64,000 nucleotides of DNA from Kocuria tytonis. GTDB lineage: Bacteria; Actinomycetota; Actinomycetes; Actinomycetales; Micrococcaceae. Of this stretch, positions 38,264 through 46,777 are shown piece by piece. The position numbers and the translations under genes are program-made. Numbering within the stretch: position 1 is the stretch's first letter; the number at the start of each line of letters is the position of its first letter. The notes under the pieces are model-generated. The model ran no database searches, was not told the origin of the DNA, and saw nothing but the letters and a program-made list of their open reading frames with translations. The stretch lies in NCBI RefSeq assembly GCF_003226895.2, contig NZ_PNJG02000002.1:434001-498000 (forward strand), written 5' to 3'.

Positions 38264-40246
38264 GTGGTGGTTGAACGTCGTAGAGGTCTTGGACGCGGGC
38301 TGGGAGCCTTGATCCCCAGCGGTGAACCGCAAGCCACTCCGGAGCGTGGCGATCGGGCAGAGGAGCCAAGCGATTCGCGGGCCACCCTTGCTGCCGAGGC
38401 CCGCACTGTGCCTTCTCGCCCGGTTCGTCGTGCGACGGCAGGGGCTGGGACGGTCTCTCCCCGGACGTCTGGCGAGTCCACATCCACGGCGAACGGCAAT
38501 TCCGAGGTGCTGCCGCTGGAGATGCCGGACCGGGCCCCCCAGGACGGCAAGGGCAGGCCGAGGCGGCGGGCCGGGCTTCGCACGGATGATGGTTCGGACC
38601 GTGAACTGGAGAGGCCAATACATGAGGTACGTGGGCCGCGTTCCACGGACACGGCACCGGACGATAGGTCCTCCAGGACGAAGCGCTCGGCATCGCGCAA
38701 GAAATTTGCCGCTGGCGACAGGGGCGGGGACGAGGCATCCCCTGAAGCCCCCATGCGTGATCGTGCGCATGTTTCACGTGAAACATCCTCCAAGCGCGGC
38801 AGTAAGACCCGCAGCACGGGTGCCGGCACGGGACGCGCCCGTCGCGACATGGGGCAAGCCCTTCGCAGCACCACGACGGTGAGCCGACCCGTGGACATGT
38901 TCTTTCTGCCTTCGACGTCTGAAGAGGATGCACCCCATCCCGGCGACGCAACGGGTGCCGTTCGCAACGAAGCGCCAGCGGCGCGTGAAGCGCATGTGGA
39001 GCGGCAAACCCCGGTCGCTCACGAGGTGAACGCCTCCCCCGCGCATGATCGCTCAAAGAAACCTTCCTCCAAAGCAGCCGACGCGTCTGCTGCGGATCAG
39101 GGAGGATCAGCACACCGCCCTGCATCACGATCCGAGAAAGAGCGGCAAGGGCACGGGGCTCCTACACACGGCGCCGACGATACGGGCCACCATGTTTCAC
39201 GTGAAACATTGGCCGATCTCGAGACGCAAAATCCACTGCGCAACGGCGGTGAAGCCCAATTTCGTGCCTCCGAAACCAACGCTTACACTCGTAGCGCCGA
39301 TTCTCACGTGGAGAGCGGGGTGTCTGCACCGGGTTCGCGTCCCGAAGAAAGCCTGCCGTTGGGCACCGAAGAGGATCGGACGCCCACAACGGCCAAGGAC
39401 CAGGACGCCGACCTGCAGGCCGTCCCCGGGGCATCGTTCGCCGAACTGGCCGTGAAGGACATCCACCCCAATCGTAAGCAGCCACGACAGGTCTTTGATG
39501 AAGACGAACTGGCGGAACTGGCTTTCTCAGTGAAAGAGCTGGGTGTGCTTCAGCCGATCGTGGTGCGCCCCAGCCACGGTGACGGGCCCGAGAAGTACGA
39601 ACTGGTCATGGGTGAGCGTCGATGGCGGGCGGTTCAGGAGGCCGGCCTCTCCAGCATTCCCGCCATCATTCGGGACACTGCGGACAACGACCTCCTGCGT
39701 GACGCACTCCTCGAGAACCTCCATCGGGCGCAGCTGAATCCGTTGGAGGAGGCCGCGGCGTACCAGCAGCTCATGGAGGAGTTCGGGGCCACCCAGGAGC
39801 AGCTGTCGGAGCGCATCGGGCGCTCCCGACCCCAGATCTCCAACACCCTCCGGCTGCTGCGTCTTCCGGCGCTGGTGCAGCGCAGGGTAGCCGCCGGTGT
39901 CCTCAGTTCCGGCCACGCCCGGGCCCTGCTGGCCCTCTCCGATCCGGCGGACATGGAACGCCTGGCGCAACGGATCGTGGCGGAGGGCATGAGCGTGCGA
40001 GCCACGGAGGAGGCCGTGGCTCTGTCGGACGGACTCAAGAAAGGGACGACCAAGCGCAAGGCCCCGGCGAGCCGGCACGACGACCGTCTGGGCTACATCG
40101 CCGATGCGTTCTCCGACAAACTGGAAACGAGTGTCAAGATTCAGCTGGGAGCACGGAAGGGCAGAATGACCATCGAGTTCGCCTCGGTGGAGGATCTGAA
40201 CCGCATCATCGATGTTCTGGACCCCAAGCTGGACACCGATTCCTGA
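38264..40246 (+). CDS. parB: Chromosome partitioning protein ParB with long insertion
   Basis: A 660-residue protein, about twice the usual length (300-400). It begins with the ParA-contacting motif RRGLGRGLGALIPSGE. A hydrophilic, low-complexity, Arg/Ser/Glu-rich segment of about 370 residues follows. The conserved ParB domain starts near 391 (FAELAVKDIHPNRKQPRQ), with the CTP-binding GERRWRA at about 450, ENLHRAQLNPLEEA, and the helix-turn-helix QLSERIGRSRPQISNTLRLL. The C-terminal dimerisation domain ends at 660. Two parS sites lie within the linker, each coding HVSRET. GTG 38264 follows GAAAGGAC; GTG 38267 is possible. Confidence 0.95.
   Translation: MVVERRRGLGRGLGALIPSGEPQATPERGDRAEEPSDSRATLAAEARTVPSRPVRRATAGAGTVSPRTSGESTSTANGNSEVLPLEMPDRAPQDGKGRPRRRAGLRTDDGSDRELERPIHEVRGPRSTDTAPDDRSSRTKRSASRKKFAAGDRGGDEASPEAPMRDRAHVSRETSSKRGSKTRSTGAGTGRARRDMGQALRSTTTVSRPVDMFFLPSTSEEDAPHPGDATGAVRNEAPAAREAHVERQTPVAHEVNASPAHDRSKKPSSKAADASAADQGGSAHRPASRSEKERQGHGAPTHGADDTGHHVSRETLADLETQNPLRNGGEAQFRASETNAYTRSADSHVESGVSAPGSRPEESLPLGTEEDRTPTTAKDQDADLQAVPGASFAELAVKDIHPNRKQPRQVFDEDELAELAFSVKELGVLQPIVVRPSHGDGPEKYELVMGERRWRAVQEAGLSSIPAIIRDTADNDLLRDALLENLHRAQLNPLEEAAAYQQLMEEFGATQEQLSERIGRSRPQISNTLRLLRLPALVQRRVAAGVLSSGHARALLALSDPADMERLAQRIVAEGMSVRATEEAVALSDGLKKGTTKRKAPASRHDDRLGYIADAFSDKLETSVKIQLGARKGRMTIEFASVEDLNRIIDVLDPKLDTDS
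38770..38785. other. parS: parS site within parB (1)
   Basis: A perfect TGTTTCACGTGAAACA inside the long ParB linker, in the frame that encodes HVSRET. Confidence 0.92.
39193..39208. other. parS: parS site within parB (2)
   Basis: A second perfect TGTTTCACGTGAAACA in the linker, again encoding HVSRET, 423 bases from the first (a multiple of three, so the same frame). Confidence 0.92.
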
Positions 40247-40250
40247 TCCG

Positions 40251-40310
40251 GCGCATGAGAAGCGGGCCGCGATGTTTCACGTGAAACATCGCGGCCCGCT
40301 TCTCATGCGC
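40251..40310. terminator. parS: 60-bp perfect palindrome containing parS, between parB and cwlM-like gene
   Basis: A loopless perfect inverted repeat of 30+30 bases centred at 40280/40281, with consensus parS (40273-40288) in the middle. It starts 5 bases after the parB stop and ends 30 bases before the stop of the convergent cwlM-like gene, so it can terminate both transcripts and load ParB. The outer arms read GCGCATGAGAAGCGGGCCGC. Confidence 0.9.
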
Positions 40311-40339
40311 TCCCCGGACGTTCTGTCCGACTCCGTGTC

Positions 40340-41617
40340 TCAGGGGTGCTGACGGTAGTACATCTGAATGTCCGCCAAGCTCATGGCCCCGGTGGCCGTG
40401 GACTCCGGAGCGGGTGCCAGCACCCGCTGCAGTCCACAGATGAGGGACTCGGCGAGACGGGCCCGATAGGCGGGGCTACGGAGCCGCACGGCCTCCGCAG
40501 GATTGGACAGGTAGCCGAGGTCCACCCAGGCGGCAGCGGCGCCCGAGCTTCGGAGGGCGCTCCACTGCCGGGCGTGGCTCCCGAGATCCTGGGCACCGGT
40601 CCTGGCGACCAGTTCACGGAGGATCATGGCGGAGGTGAGCTGGCCGATGGGAGCGTACGGCTGTCCCGTCATCGGGGTACCCCAGAAATACGTGGCCACT
40701 CCCTGCGCCTCGGGGGAGCGGTTCCAGTCGCACTGCAGATAGAGCACCACGGCTCCGGGGTGCGCACGCAGGGCCGTTGCGGAATCCGCCATGGACCCCC
40801 GGAGCGCGCCCGAGTGCTCGGGGGCCGGGGCGACGGACGGGGTGCCGCTCTGGTTCCCCGGCGGTTCGGAGACGGGCTGGGTGTTTTGCGGGTCCGCTGC
40901 AGGATCGATCAGCACCGGTGCGGCCCCCACGTTGCGCAGCAGGTCGTACGCGTGCTCGGCCACGTCCATGGTGACGGCGTCCTGCTCGGTGGCGAACGAC
41001 CCCGGGGCGGATGCGGGCTCCAGCTGTGAGTTCCCGCGGGAAGGCACCAGAATCACGGCACGGTCCCGCAGGGCCTCGTGCAGCATCTCGAGCCGGTGGT
41101 AGTCCCGCAGTGAGAAGGCCTTCGAGGTGGTGATCTTCTTGCTGACGCGAGCCAGTCCGGTCAGGGTGTCGAGATCCACCACGCCGTCGTCCGGGAGACC
41201 CAGGCTGCGCTGCAGCTCCTTGATGGCGTACTCGGTCTGCTGATTGAACGTGGCGTTCGGATGTCCGTAGTAGAAACCCAACAGGGAGAGGTTGTTCTGC
41301 AGTTCTTCGACGTCGTCCCCGTGCAGCGGCTGGTCTTGCTGGTAGGACAGCGGCCGATCGCCCAGGGAGTACTGCGCGTCGTTGAGCGCCGCTTCGGTGT
41401 CGGGACCCACCACGCCGTCCACGATCAGACCCTTGTGCTGCTGGAAGCCGCGGACGGCGTGGTCCACGGCGTCGTCGAACAGGGCGGCGTCGGCTGCGGT
41501 GTGCGGGTCCAGTGCGGAGTCCTCGGCGCCCGCTCGGACGAGGCGCTCCCTGAGCCCCACGACTCGTCGATCCGTCATGCCGTGCCGGAGAACAGCTCCG
41601 GGAGGGGGTTGCAGCAC
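40340..41617 (-). CDS. CwlM-like peptidoglycan-binding protein with degenerate amidase domain
   Basis: A 425-residue cytosolic protein with two N-terminal peptidoglycan-binding-type helical domains (about 12-80 and 95-150) and a C-terminal Amidase_3-like domain. Zinc ligands of active amidases look lost: the DPGHGG region reads LVPSRGN, the second His region reads YLQCDWNRSP, and the glutamate near VE-x-GF reads WVDLGYLSN. No signal peptide is present. The gene sits next to trxA/trxB and parB, exactly where mycobacteria keep cwlM, whose product regulates MurA instead of cutting peptidoglycan. A regulator of cell-wall synthesis is therefore likely. Start GTG 41617. Confidence 0.82.
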   Translation of the reverse strand: MLQPPPGAVLRHGMTDRRVVGLRERLVRAGAEDSALDPHTAADAALFDDAVDHAVRGFQQHKGLIVDGVVGPDTEAALNDAQYSLGDRPLSYQQDQPLHGDDVEELQNNLSLLGFYYGHPNATFNQQTEYAIKELQRSLGLPDDGVVDLDTLTGLARVSKKITTSKAFSLRDYHRLEMLHEALRDRAVILVPSRGNSQLEPASAPGSFATEQDAVTMDVAEHAYDLLRNVGAAPVLIDPAADPQNTQPVSEPPGNQSGTPSVAPAPEHSGALRGSMADSATALRAHPGAVVLYLQCDWNRSPEAQGVATYFWGTPMTGQPYAPIGQLTSAMILRELVARTGAQDLGSHARQWSALRSSGAAAAWVDLGYLSNPAEAVRLRSPAYRARLAESLICGLQRVLAPAPESTATGAMSLADIQMYYRQHP

Positions 41618-41686
41618 GTGGGTCTCCCTGCGGGTAGTGGTCCCGCCCCTGCTGGGCGGTGATCAGACTTGCATGGTCTCAGAGAA

Positions 41687-41727
41687 GACCCGGGTCCGCG
41701 TACTGGTGCATCCTGCGGACCCGGGTC
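41687..41727 (-). terminator. Terminator of trxA
   Basis: A perfect 13-bp inverted repeat (GACCCGGGTCCGC at 41687-41699 with 41715-41727), 8 bases beyond the trxA stop on the minus strand and followed by TTCTCT. Confidence 0.8.
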
Positions 41728-41734
41728 GTGTACG

Positions 41735-42070
41735 TCACGCGGAGGGGGTGAGGTACTCCCCGAACTCCTTCTCCAGCGCGGACTTGGGCTTCGCGCCGAT
41801 CGAGGTCTTGGCCACCTCGCCGTTCGCGAAGAGGTAGACGGCCGGGATGGACGTGATGCCGTACTCGGAGGCGATGGCGGGGTTGTCGTCCACGTTCACC
41901 TTCACCACGTCCACCTGCTCCGCGTACTCGGCGGCAATGGCGTCCAGCACGGGGCCGAGCTGGCGGCAGGGACCGCACCACTCCGCCCAGAAGTCCACGA
42001 TGGTGGGCTTGGTGTTCTCCAGAACCTCGGTCCGGAAGTTGGCGTCGGTGACGTCCTTGGCAGAGCTCAT
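41735..42070 (-). CDS. trxA: Thioredoxin
   Basis: A 111-residue cytosolic thiol-disulfide oxidoreductase. The active site is WAEWCGPCRQLGP (WCGPC, about residues 31-35), with the cis-proline loop TSIPAVYLFANGE. It receives electrons from the thioredoxin reductase encoded just upstream (trxB, 79 bases). ATG 42070 (MSSAKDVTDANF) follows AAAGGAAACCGAC. The order trxB-trxA next to cwlM and parB is standard in actinobacteria. Confidence 0.97.
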   Translation of the reverse strand: MSSAKDVTDANFRTEVLENTKPTIVDFWAEWCGPCRQLGPVLDAIAAEYAEQVDVVKVNVDDNPAIASEYGITSIPAVYLFANGEVAKTSIGAKPKSALEKEFGEYLTPSA

Positions 42071-42149
42071 GTCGGTTTCCTTTCGACGGGGGCCGCCCGG
42101 AGGAGTTCTCGGCGGCCGGGGAATCAAGCGGGGGCAGTGGAGGGGCGGG

Positions 42150-43181
42150 TCAGCTGTCCAGGGCGGCCAGGTAGTGCTCCACGTCCACCGCGGCCACGCA
42201 GCCGGAGCCGGCCGCCGTAATGGCCTGCCGGTAGGTGGGATCCACCACGTCCCCCGCCGCGAACACGCCGGGCAGGGACGTGGTGGACGAGCGTCCGTCC
42301 ACCGCGATGGTGTTGTCCACGGTCAGCTCCAGCTGATCCTTCACGAGGCTCACCCGGGGGTCCGAGCCGATGGCCACGAAGACGCCGGCGACGGGCAGTT
42401 CGGAGGCCTCACCGGTGACGGTGTCCTCCAGGGACAGCGCGGTCACCTTGTCCTCGCCCTGGATGGCGGCAACCCTGGTGTTCCACAGGATCTCGATCTT
42501 GGGATCGTCGAAGGCGCGCTGCTTCATGATGTCCGAGGCGCGGAACTGGTCCCGACGGTGGATGAGGGTCACCTTGTCCGCGAACTTGGTGAGGAACGTG
42601 GCCTCCTCGATCGCGGAGTCACCGCCGCCCACCACGGCCACCTCGCGGTCCTTGAAGAAGAACCCGTCGCACGTGGCACACCACGAGACGCCGTGGCCGG
42701 AGAGCCGCTCCTCGTCCGGCAGCCCCAGCTTGCGGTACTCGGAGCCGGTGGAGATGATCACCGCGCGGGCGCGCAGCACGGTTCCGTCCTCCACGGTCAC
42801 GGTCTTGATCTCGCCGTCGAGCTCCACGGAGACCACGTCCTCGTAGCGGATGTCCGCGCCGAAGCGTTCGGCCTGCTGCTGCATGTTCTCCATGAGCTCC
42901 GGGCCCATGATGCCGTCGACGAAGCCGGGATAGTTCTCCACCTCGGTGGTGTTCATGAGCTCCCCGCCGGCGGTCACGGACCCCGCCAGCACCACGGGTG
43001 CGAAGTTGGCGCGCGCCGTGTAGATCGCCGCGGTGTATCCCGCGGGCCCGGAACCCACGATGACGACGTCGTGGACGGCGTCGTCCTGCGAGGCGTCCGC
43101 CGCGTCAGCGGGGGAGGTCTGGGCCGCGCCGGTCACGCTGAGGTTCACGGCATTCGAGAAGATGCCGGACTGATTGCTCAC
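42150..43181 (-). CDS. trxB: Thioredoxin-disulfide reductase
   Basis: A 343-residue FAD/NADPH flavoenzyme. FAD site [19 protein letters not shown] (about residues 38-56), redox motif [10 protein letters not shown] (CATC), NADPH site [17 protein letters not shown] and the C-terminal FAD motif [16 protein letters not shown]. The first 35 residues ([19 protein letters not shown]) form a nonconserved extension. It supplies reduced thioredoxin in the cytosol. Confidence 0.97.
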   Translation of the reverse strand: MSNQSGIFSNAVNLSVTGAAQTSPADAADASQDDAVHDVVIVGSGPAGYTAAIYTARANFAPVVLAGSVTAGGELMNTTEVENYPGFVDGIMGPELMENMQQQAERFGADIRYEDVVSVELDGEIKTVTVEDGTVLRARAVIISTGSEYRKLGLPDEERLSGHGVSWCATCDGFFFKDREVAVVGGGDSAIEEATFLTKFADKVTLIHRRDQFRASDIMKQRAFDDPKIEILWNTRVAAIQGEDKVTALSLEDTVTGEASELPVAGVFVAIGSDPRVSLVKDQLELTVDNTIAVDGRSSTTSLPGVFAAGDVVDPTYRQAITAAGSGCVAAVDVEHYLAALDS

Positions 43182-43363
43182 TGGTACAAAGCCTTTCCAC
43201 GAGTCACCGCACGTGCGGATGTCAACTACACCTCAGAACGTGGGGAGCACTCTCAGATATTCCACCCGTGCGGACCGCCTGGGCGCCCCCACGCGCGCGG
43301 GTTCGGACGGTTCCCGAACGACGCCGCACGCTGGGCCCGCGCCCTCGGCCGGCTCCGCTGCGC

Positions 43364-44989
43364 TCAGCGCACCGACACCTCTCCGATCCGCAGCCCGAAG
43401 GGGTACCCGCCGATGGGGCTGGTCAGCTGCGGCAGCTCGGTCCACTTGACCAGCACGTAGCGGTGCGCGGTGGAACGAGCGGCGTCCGAGAGCGGTACGC
43501 GGACCTCGGGTCCGGTGAAGGAGCCCTTGCCCACCTCCTGCGCGCCCTGGAAGGACGGCTGGTCCGAGACGTAGACGGTGAACTGCCCGCCGGACCCGCT
43601 GGCCTGCTGGAGGGTTAGCTCCTGGACGGTGGCGGGTTCCTCGAGCTGCGCCGCCAGCCCCACGGAGTCCGTGAGACTGCCGAACCGCGCGTCCGAGAAG
43701 CCGTAGCTGAGCCAGTAGGTGGCCGGGTTGCCGTCCGTGGCCTGGTTCAGGGTGGCATCGGTGTCGGCCATGAAGGTGGGGTCCGGTGTCACCCGGGTCA
43801 CCGAGGCCACCTCGGGCGTCGCCGCGGAGCGCGGGGAGCCCGACGCCGCACGGGAGCCTTCCGGGTCCCCCGGTGCCGCGTTCTGCTGGCCGGGTCCCTC
43901 GTGGGCGAACTGTCCCGTGAGCGTTCCCAGTCCGCGGAAACCCAGCACGATCGCCGCGATCAGCAGGACGGCCAGCAGCAGGAGCAGCAGCCACCGCAAC
44001 GGGGAACGCCGGGAGTCCCGGGCGGTGCGTGTTGCTCCGGCGCTCGCTCCGGCGCCCCCACCCGCGGTGGCGGCGGCCTCCGGTTCCGTGTTCGGGGGCA
44101 TGGCGGCGGTTGCCGTGCTCTCCGCCACGGCCGCGGCGTCCGATCCCTCGGCGGTCGTGTGGTCGGGCGACGTCGCCTCGTCCACGGCCACGGCCACGGG
44201 ACGGGGCCGGGCGTCGTCGGCGGCCGGGCGGGTGGCCGGGGTGTCGTAACCGGCGGTCCGGGAACCGGCGGAGCGCTCGTCCAGCCGCTCCGGCTTGCCC
44301 TCGGTGCGCTCGTAGCTCTCGTAGCGGTTGTCGCCGTCGTAGGAGGGGTCGAGCGCGCCGGCGGCGGTTGCCCCCGCGGCGCCGTCGCGGGAGACCGCAC
44401 GGTCGAACATCGTGGAACGGACGGATCCCGGGCGGACCCGGCGGGCGACACCCAGCCTGTTGCGCACGGACGGTGCCGCGGGTGCGGAGTCGTAGTCGTC
44501 GTAGTCGGAGGCGTTCCACCGCGTTACGGCGGGCCGCCCGGACGGCGGTTCGGCGTCCGGGGAGGAGACACGCTGCTGTGGCTGCGTGGGCTCCGGCTCC
44601 TGGTAGAGGTAGGAGGACGAGGAGGCCGTGCGCGGGGATCCGAAGATGTCGTCGGACAGGGAGTAGTCGTCCGAGTCGTCGCCGCGGAACAGCAGGGCGT
44701 CCAGCAGGTCCGAGGCGGGGGAGTACGACGTGACCAGGTAGGTAGCGTCCTCGGTCCTCCCCATGTCCAGGACCTGGAACCCGCTGTGCCCGGCGCCGGC
44801 GGCGAGTGCGCGGGCGTTGCCCACCACGGCGGGCTCGTGAGCCGGGGCGGGCACGAGGATCGAGACCCGGCGGCGGAGGATCTGGTCCTCACCCTGGAGC
44901 ACGTGGTCGTCCTCCGCGGTGCTCAGCAGGGACGCGCTGACCTTGTAACGACCCCCCAGGACTGTTCCGAGCGCGATGGGCTGGGACAC
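43364..44989 (-). CDS. Degenerate pseudokinase/discoidin-like membrane protein adjacent to murJ
   Basis: A 541-residue protein. The first 95 residues resemble a kinase N-lobe (GTVLGGRYKVSASLL, then an RRRVSILV strand) but lack a VAIK lysine, HRD or DFG. A long acidic, Tyr/Asp/Ala-rich linker follows (about 110-325), then one transmembrane helix (LLLLLLAVLLIAAIVLGF, about 333-350), then an extracellular discoidin/F5-8C-like domain (NQATDGNPATYWLSYGFSD, about 420-540). In mycobacteria the MurJ homologue MviN carries a pseudokinase, a helix and such a domain in one chain. Here these parts are a separate gene 66 bases after murJ. GTG 44989 follows GAGGGAGCCGCC. Confidence 0.75.
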   Translation of the reverse strand: MSQPIALGTVLGGRYKVSASLLSTAEDDHVLQGEDQILRRRVSILVPAPAHEPAVVGNARALAAGAGHSGFQVLDMGRTEDATYLVTSYSPASDLLDALLFRGDDSDDYSLSDDIFGSPRTASSSSYLYQEPEPTQPQQRVSSPDAEPPSGRPAVTRWNASDYDDYDSAPAAPSVRNRLGVARRVRPGSVRSTMFDRAVSRDGAAGATAAGALDPSYDGDNRYESYERTEGKPERLDERSAGSRTAGYDTPATRPAADDARPRPVAVAVDEATSPDHTTAEGSDAAAVAESTATAAMPPNTEPEAAATAGGGAGASAGATRTARDSRRSPLRWLLLLLLAVLLIAAIVLGFRGLGTLTGQFAHEGPGQQNAAPGDPEGSRAASGSPRSAATPEVASVTRVTPDPTFMADTDATLNQATDGNPATYWLSYGFSDARFGSLTDSVGLAAQLEEPATVQELTLQQASGSGGQFTVYVSDQPSFQGAQEVGKGSFTGPEVRVPLSDAARSTAHRYVLVKWTELPQLTSPIGGYPFGLRIGEVSVR

Positions 44990-45055
44990 GGCGGCTCCCT
45001 CTTGCTTCGGGCGCCGTGACGGTCGCACGGGCGCGAGTACGATCTTTCGGGCAGT

Positions 45056-46711
45056 CTAGCGGCCGAGTTTGGCCCTGAGCGGGGCGAGCAGGCCGGTGAA
45101 CTCCTCGACCTTGAAGAGCCTCAGCGCCACGGCGTAGACCAGGGCCATGGCCACGCCGCCGATGCCGATGCTGATGAGGGCGGGGACCTGTCCATCCCAC
45201 GGGAACCCGTCCGAGCGGTATCCGCCCAGCAGCCACAGCACCACGGCGCCGCCCGCACCGGCGACCAGCGACGCGGCCAGGATGCGGGAATGGGCACCCA
45301 CCACCCGGCTCAGGCCGTAGTCCCCGATGCGCCGCGTGAGCGCGTGGTGGTAGATCACGGTGGCGAGGATGTTCTGCACGGCATAGCAGACGGCCACCGC
45401 GAAGACCATGTGCTCGGGCGGGAAGGCACGGGCGATCACCACGGCGCCGAGCACCGTGAACACGGACACCCCCAGCTGCACCATGAACGGGGTCCGGGCG
45501 TCCTCCTGGGCGTAGAACGCGCGACCCAGCATGAACGCGGTGGACATGAACGGCGCACCGATCGCGATGACCGTGATGACCTGCCCGATCACGGCACCGG
45601 CCGCGGGGACACCACCGGAGAACAGCATGCCCAGCGGACCCGCGTAGACGATCAGCGCGACCATGCAGAACACGGTGGCCACGCCCGTGACCCGCAGGCT
45701 AGAGGAGAGGGACGCCACGAGGGACTCACGGTCCCGCTCGTCCGCAGCCGCGGCCATGCGGTTGAACAGCACCGTGGCGATGGACAGCCCGATCACCCCG
45801 TGGGGCAGCGCGTAGAGCATGGTGGCCTGGTCCAGGACGGCCGTGCCCGCGATGGGCGGGGGCCCGCCCGGGCCGGGCGCGACGTCGGGCCGGGCGCCGG
45901 TGGGAATCGCGGCGGTGCGGTAGAGGGCCATGAAGGCGAGGTTCGCGATCACGCCGGTGGCCAGGGTCCAGCCACCCAGGCGCCCCGCGGTGGACAGGCC
46001 GATGCCCCGCCAGCCGAAACGGGGACGGATGCGCAGCCCCAGGCGTGCGAGCGGCCAGAACAGGATGAACGCCTGCGCGGCGACACCCACGGTGGCCATG
46101 GTCACGAGCCAGAACGTCTGCCCCGCGGTCCAGTTCTCGAGGTCGTGGCGGTGCGTCCGAAACGGGCCGAACTGCTGGATGAACACCAGCAGGGAGGCGA
46201 TGGCCACCACGTTGTTGAGCACCGGCGCCCACATGTACGCGCCGAACGCGCCCTTGGCGTTGAGCACCTGACCCACCACGGTGTAGAGGCCGTAGAAGAA
46301 GATCTGCGGGAAGGTGATCAGGGCGAACGCCGTGCCCATGGCCAGCTGGGCCTCGGACCACCCGGGCCCCATCAGGTTCATGATGGGGCGCACGCACAGC
46401 AGCACCGCACCGGTGATCACGAGCAGCGCGATGACGGCGAGCGTGATCAGCCGTGAGATGTAGTCCGCACCCTCGTCCGCCGCCTTGGACGCCTTGATGA
46501 TCTGCGGCACCAGCACGGCATTGAACACGCCGCCGGCGATCAGCACGTAGATCAGGTTGGGCAGCGTGTTGGCCAGCTGGAAGACGTCCGCCATGGTGGC
46601 CGCGGAGCCGATGGCCACCGTGATGAGGAACGTCTTGACGAAACCCAGGATGCGGGACACCAGCGTCCCGGAGGCCATGACGGCGCTGGCGCGCGCCCCG
46701 GACTTCTGCAT
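45056..46711 (-). CDS. murJ: Lipid II flippase MurJ (MviN)
   Basis: A 551-residue MOP-superfamily flippase with about 14 hydrophobic helices. The N-terminal motif SGTLVSRILGFVKTFLI and PNLIYVLIAGGVFNAVLVPQ are characteristic, and Arg residues in helices 1 and 8 are kept. It moves lipid II across the membrane for peptidoglycan synthesis. Unlike mycobacterial MviN it stops after the transmembrane core; the pseudokinase part is the next gene. ATG 46711 (MQKSGARAS) is chosen because the longer open frame only adds an Arg/Pro-rich stretch. The Nudix gene is 66 bases upstream on the same strand. Confidence 0.93.
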   Translation of the reverse strand: MQKSGARASAVMASGTLVSRILGFVKTFLITVAIGSAATMADVFQLANTLPNLIYVLIAGGVFNAVLVPQIIKASKAADEGADYISRLITLAVIALLVITGAVLLCVRPIMNLMGPGWSEAQLAMGTAFALITFPQIFFYGLYTVVGQVLNAKGAFGAYMWAPVLNNVVAIASLLVFIQQFGPFRTHRHDLENWTAGQTFWLVTMATVGVAAQAFILFWPLARLGLRIRPRFGWRGIGLSTAGRLGGWTLATGVIANLAFMALYRTAAIPTGARPDVAPGPGGPPPIAGTAVLDQATMLYALPHGVIGLSIATVLFNRMAAAADERDRESLVASLSSSLRVTGVATVFCMVALIVYAGPLGMLFSGGVPAAGAVIGQVITVIAIGAPFMSTAFMLGRAFYAQEDARTPFMVQLGVSVFTVLGAVVIARAFPPEHMVFAVAVCYAVQNILATVIYHHALTRRIGDYGLSRVVGAHSRILAASLVAGAGGAVVLWLLGGYRSDGFPWDGQVPALISIGIGGVAMALVYAVALRLFKVEEFTGLLAPLRAKLGR

Positions 46712-46777
46712 GGAACAAGGCCTCCTGCACGAGGGATGGGACCGCCTCCCGAGCGGGGGGCGGTTCGAACGGGACAC

